Origin: Candidatus Auribacterota bacterium
GTDB taxonomy: Bacteria; Auribacterota; JAFGBW01
Assembly (NCBI GenBank): GCA_016932965.1
Contig: JAFGBW010000061.1
Location: 1-17,521, forward strand
Reading direction: 5' to 3'
Length of the DNA: 17,521 bases
Under the pieces are notes generated by a model that worked only from the letters and a program-made list of their open reading frames with translations, searched no databases and was not told the DNA's origin. Shown here piece after piece: positions 14,901 to 17,521 of the stretch. Position 1 is the stretch's first letter, and the number at the start of each line of letters is the position of its first letter. A program made the position numbers and the translations under genes.

Positions 14901-17521
14901 GAGGCTTTTTTTCAAAACTTTCGGGTATGTCTTTTCTTTGTTTTTTTTGACTTTTTCTATTCAATCCCAGGAAGAAGAATCGAATATTCCCATCATTCCG
15001 ACTACCTTGACGTTAGAATATCATAAAGAGGCGAGGGTCCCTCTGCAGAATTATAAACGGCATTTGTTGATGAATCCTAACGTGGCGAGCGTTTCGAGAG
15101 CCGAGAACTTTCTCATTGTTAGGGGAGAAAATATTGGTGAAACCTCGTTGATTATCTGGCTGGACAGACGTTACAGTATTATCGTCAAGGTGATCACGCC
15201 TCCTGTCCAGATTTCAAACCAGCAAAAGATGTTGGAGCGTAAAAGGATGGAAGCAACCGCCGTGATTTTTCAAATTGACTACTCGTTCGGCAGAACTGCG
15301 ATTGGGGAGGAGTACAGCGAGCTTGAGGAAGATAGCAAGAGCCAAAATGCCAAATTCACCATGGAAAGCCCTTTTATAAAAAATACGAGAATAGGACTCA
15401 ATGGGGAATGGCTGGATGTTTCGGCAAGGGATGCAAATTTTGAATTGTTTTCCGGTTATATTTCCAATATTCGCTGGCCTGAATCTCAAACTTACCGTAT
15501 CGATGTCGGCAGTGTGTCTTCTTTTGGTGGAAATTATTCCAATCCGGGGGCTTTCCAGGGAATCAGTTTGTATCCGTTGAGATTAGGACAAACCAAGAGT
15601 TTCAGTCTAGGATTATGTATGGGCAGACTGGAAGAAGATAAAAACCGTTACTGGTCAGGCACGTTCTATGCTCCGGGAAGCGTTCAAACTTCCTGGTATA
15701 CATCATCCCTGCTGATTCCTGAAATAGATAAAAGGGATTTTTTAAAAATTAGAACGAGATATTCAAAGGGCCGTTCCACTATATGGGGGATGCAGCATAT
15801 CTGGATATTTGACTGGCTGAATTTTTTTCAATCTTCTGATGATCCCAAGAATGAAAGCGGTTCTTTGAAATCTTTTTATGATTTGAATTTGAAATTATCT
15901 GACCGGAAGCAAAATTATGAAATCATGCTTGGCGGGGCAATGGAGGAGACACCCTATTATTCTGTTACTTATTCACGGATGTTGGGGAATTTACACATGA
16001 AAATTTCAAGACAGGAGGTAACCGATAATACTCATAGCATCAGACAGACACTGGTTGGCTCTGCAAGAAATGAGTTATCCCTTCTTTATTCAAAGATCTG
16101 GACCGTCCATAAATGGCTGAAGTCTTTTAAAACGGGCTGGACCATCACCGATCAATCTCAAAATATTTTGTCTTCTTTCTCACGGGACACGGAAAATCGG
16201 GTTCTTGTAAATCAATTGTTTGCGGAGAGTGTCATCAAGGATAACCGTATCCGTCTTTTCACCAATCAGACAGATGCGAGTGATAATGTCAACAATCCGT
16301 ACCAGAAATTGGATTACGGAATCCAGATATACAAGCCTTTCGTTTTTTTGATCCAGGGAAACTTGGGACTGAGTTATACCCACTCCTCCATGGAACGCAC
16401 TACCAATGAAACCTTGACGTCTGATTTGACTTATCTCGGCGGATCACTGAATTTGAATTTATTTAAATATCTTTCTTATGGACTCAATATCTCCCAAAAT
16501 ACGGATGAGGAACAGGAGAGGGACAGCAAGACTCAATCGGTCACTCAAACCCATTCATTATACAGTTATTACCCGTTTTCGGAAAAAATTTCGGCAAGTT
16601 TAGGGTACAGCTATTCTTTGTCCAATACGGACACGCAATACCTGTTTACCTCCAATGAAGCCCAATCGCATCATATCAGTTCCTCTGTTGCTGCACGATT
16701 GAATGATTCCAGTTCCTGCAGAGTCAATTACATGGTCACATTACAGGAACAGACGGATGATACCCGTCAGGTCAGATCTCAGCTCTCAGCCACTTTCAGC
16801 AGCCGTTTTTATACCCTTTTTGGATGGAAACCTAAGACTGAAATCAGCGTGATCGCTTTCATTGATATAAATGGGAGCGGCACCTATGAGGAGGAGATAG
16901 ACAAGCCTGTGCCTGACCTGCCCATCTTTTTGAATAATAAGGATATCGGGCATACCAATCCAAGAGGAAAGCTGTTTCTGGGAAAAATCAGAGGGTTTAA
17001 AAAGACCGTATCAACTGAGATGCCGAGTTTTCTGGAGGGGTATATTTTTTCGACGCAATCCAAGTATGAATTGCATGTTTCCGGGCATGGTACTGAAACC
17101 TGTCTGTTTGGATTTGCATTGAATACCTCTGTATCCGGAACGGTTTATAACAACGTGAATAGGAATGATGAGTTGGACGAAGAAGATGAATTTTTACCCA
17201 ATGTTTTTGTGACTCTTTCAAATGGGATGTCCGCCAGAACCGATTTAAGAGGAAGATTTTATTTCAGCCCTGTTCCTGAAGGGGATTTTGAATTGGCCGT
17301 TGATTCATTCAGTCTTCCTGAAGGTTATATCTCTGCCGAAGCTTTGAAAAGAACCATCTCAATCAGTAAGGGATCTTCAATCCGTTCCGATTTTTGTCTC
17401 AATGCCATGCGTATTCTTAAAGGGCAGATCATGGTCATACAAAAGAGAAGACCGGTTCCATTCAAGGGATTGCTGTTGAATCTGGCCGGTCAGAAGAAAG
17501 TCACGAGTGAAAAAGGAGGAT
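14893..17521 (+). CDS. large outer-membrane usher-like protein: pilus/secretin N-domain, predicted barrel, SdrD-B-like modules (3' end cut)
   Basis: The frame is open from ATG at 14893 to the window end (876 codons, incomplete). The start overlaps the previous stop by 8 bases; no ribosome binding site is evident, so translation is probably coupled. Signal peptide about 1-25. Residues 37-102 resemble the N-terminal domain of pilus-assembly secretins of the CpaC/RcpA type: NPNVASVSRAENFLIVRGEN followed by IGETSLIIWLDR. Residues about 120-645 are long alternating amphipathic, aromatic- and Ser/Thr-rich strands, as in a large outer-membrane barrel. Two SdrD-B/carboxypeptidase-regulatory-like modules follow, with DINGSGTYEEEIDKPVPDLP (658-677) and NVNRNDELDEEDEFLPNVFV (about 753-772), then TDLRGRFYFSPVPEGDFEL. 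A third begins near 840. The layout recalls fimbrial ushers without usual usher motifs. No secretin channel domain is visible. Confidence 0.88.
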   Translation, partial: MIKRLFFKTFGYVFSLFFLTFSIQSQEEESNIPIIPTTLTLEYHKEARVPLQNYKRHLLMNPNVASVSRAENFLIVRGENIGETSLIIWLDRRYSIIVKVITPPVQISNQQKMLERKRMEATAVIFQIDYSFGRTAIGEEYSELEEDSKSQNAKFTMESPFIKNTRIGLNGEWLDVSARDANFELFSGYISNIRWPESQTYRIDVGSVSSFGGNYSNPGAFQGISLYPLRLGQTKSFSLGLCMGRLEEDKNRYWSGTFYAPGSVQTSWYTSSLLIPEIDKRDFLKIRTRYSKGRSTIWGMQHIWIFDWLNFFQSSDDPKNESGSLKSFYDLNLKLSDRKQNYEIMLGGAMEETPYYSVTYSRMLGNLHMKISRQEVTDNTHSIRQTLVGSARNELSLLYSKIWTVHKWLKSFKTGWTITDQSQNILSSFSRDTENRVLVNQLFAESVIKDNRIRLFTNQTDASDNVNNPYQKLDYGIQIYKPFVFLIQGNLGLSYTHSSMERTTNETLTSDLTYLGGSLNLNLFKYLSYGLNISQNTDEEQERDSKTQSVTQTHSLYSYYPFSEKISASLGYSYSLSNTDTQYLFTSNEAQSHHISSSVAARLNDSSSCRVNYMVTLQEQTDDTRQVRSQLSATFSSRFYTLFGWKPKTEISVIAFIDINGSGTYEEEIDKPVPDLPIFLNNKDIGHTNPRGKLFLGKIRGFKKTVSTEMPSFLEGYIFSTQSKYELHVSGHGTETCLFGFALNTSVSGTVYNNVNRNDELDEEDEFLPNVFVTLSNGMSARTDLRGRFYFSPVPEGDFELAVDSFSLPEGYISAEALKRTISISKGSSIRSDFCLNAMRILKGQIMVIQKRRPVPFKGLLLNLAGQKKVTSEKGG

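Noticed and set aside
14893-15200. Reading the large protein as a true secretin
   Set aside because: Only the pilus-type N-terminal domain is seen. The conserved secretin channel motifs do not follow; instead there is a long barrel-like region and SdrD-B-like modules.

Overview
The window looks like a chromosomal segment of a diderm (Gram-negative) bacterium. The evidence is a complete curli export set (CsgE, CsgF and a lipoprotein CsgG pore, which needs an outer membrane), Sec signal peptides, strong AAGGAG-type ribosome binding sites, some TTG starts, and moderate GC. The phylum cannot be fixed from the sequence. The three curlin subunits and the downstream genes look unlike the enterobacterial versions, so I would not assume Enterobacteria or even Proteobacteria.

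Layout. Positions 1-4101 are on the minus strand: a beta-ketoacyl-ACP synthase (cut by the window start), the glycolytic enzyme GpmA, a 393-bp intergenic region with a perfect 26-bp inverted repeat, and a 575-residue polytopic membrane protein. A 111-bp divergent promoter region follows. From 4213 to the window end everything is on the plus strand and tightly packed: three curlin-repeat proteins (17 near-perfect 11-residue units in the first; the second and third are tandem paralogues), then csgE, csgF and csgG. Next come a HlyD-like membrane fusion protein and a BcsA-like processive glycosyltransferase with an intact PilZ (c-di-GMP) domain, followed by a small stand-alone PilZ protein. Last is a translationally coupled three-gene set: a 221-residue secreted protein, a 489-residue secreted protein made of repeated beta-rich modules, and a very large protein (876+ residues, cut by the window end). 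The large protein has an N-terminal domain like those of pilus/secretin proteins, then a region that looks like an outer-membrane beta-barrel, then SdrD-B/carboxypeptidase-regulatory-like modules.

How the parts may work together (inference). The region reads as one extracellular-matrix island. Amyloid fibre subunits leave through CsgG with CsgE and CsgF. An exopolysaccharide is made by a c-di-GMP-switched synthase whose partner is a HlyD-type adaptor instead of BcsB. A second surface structure may be assembled by the last three genes, with the large barrel protein as an usher-like outer-membrane platform. This last module is the best candidate for something undescribed. No csgD, csgC, bcsB, bcsC or bcsZ gene is visible in the window.
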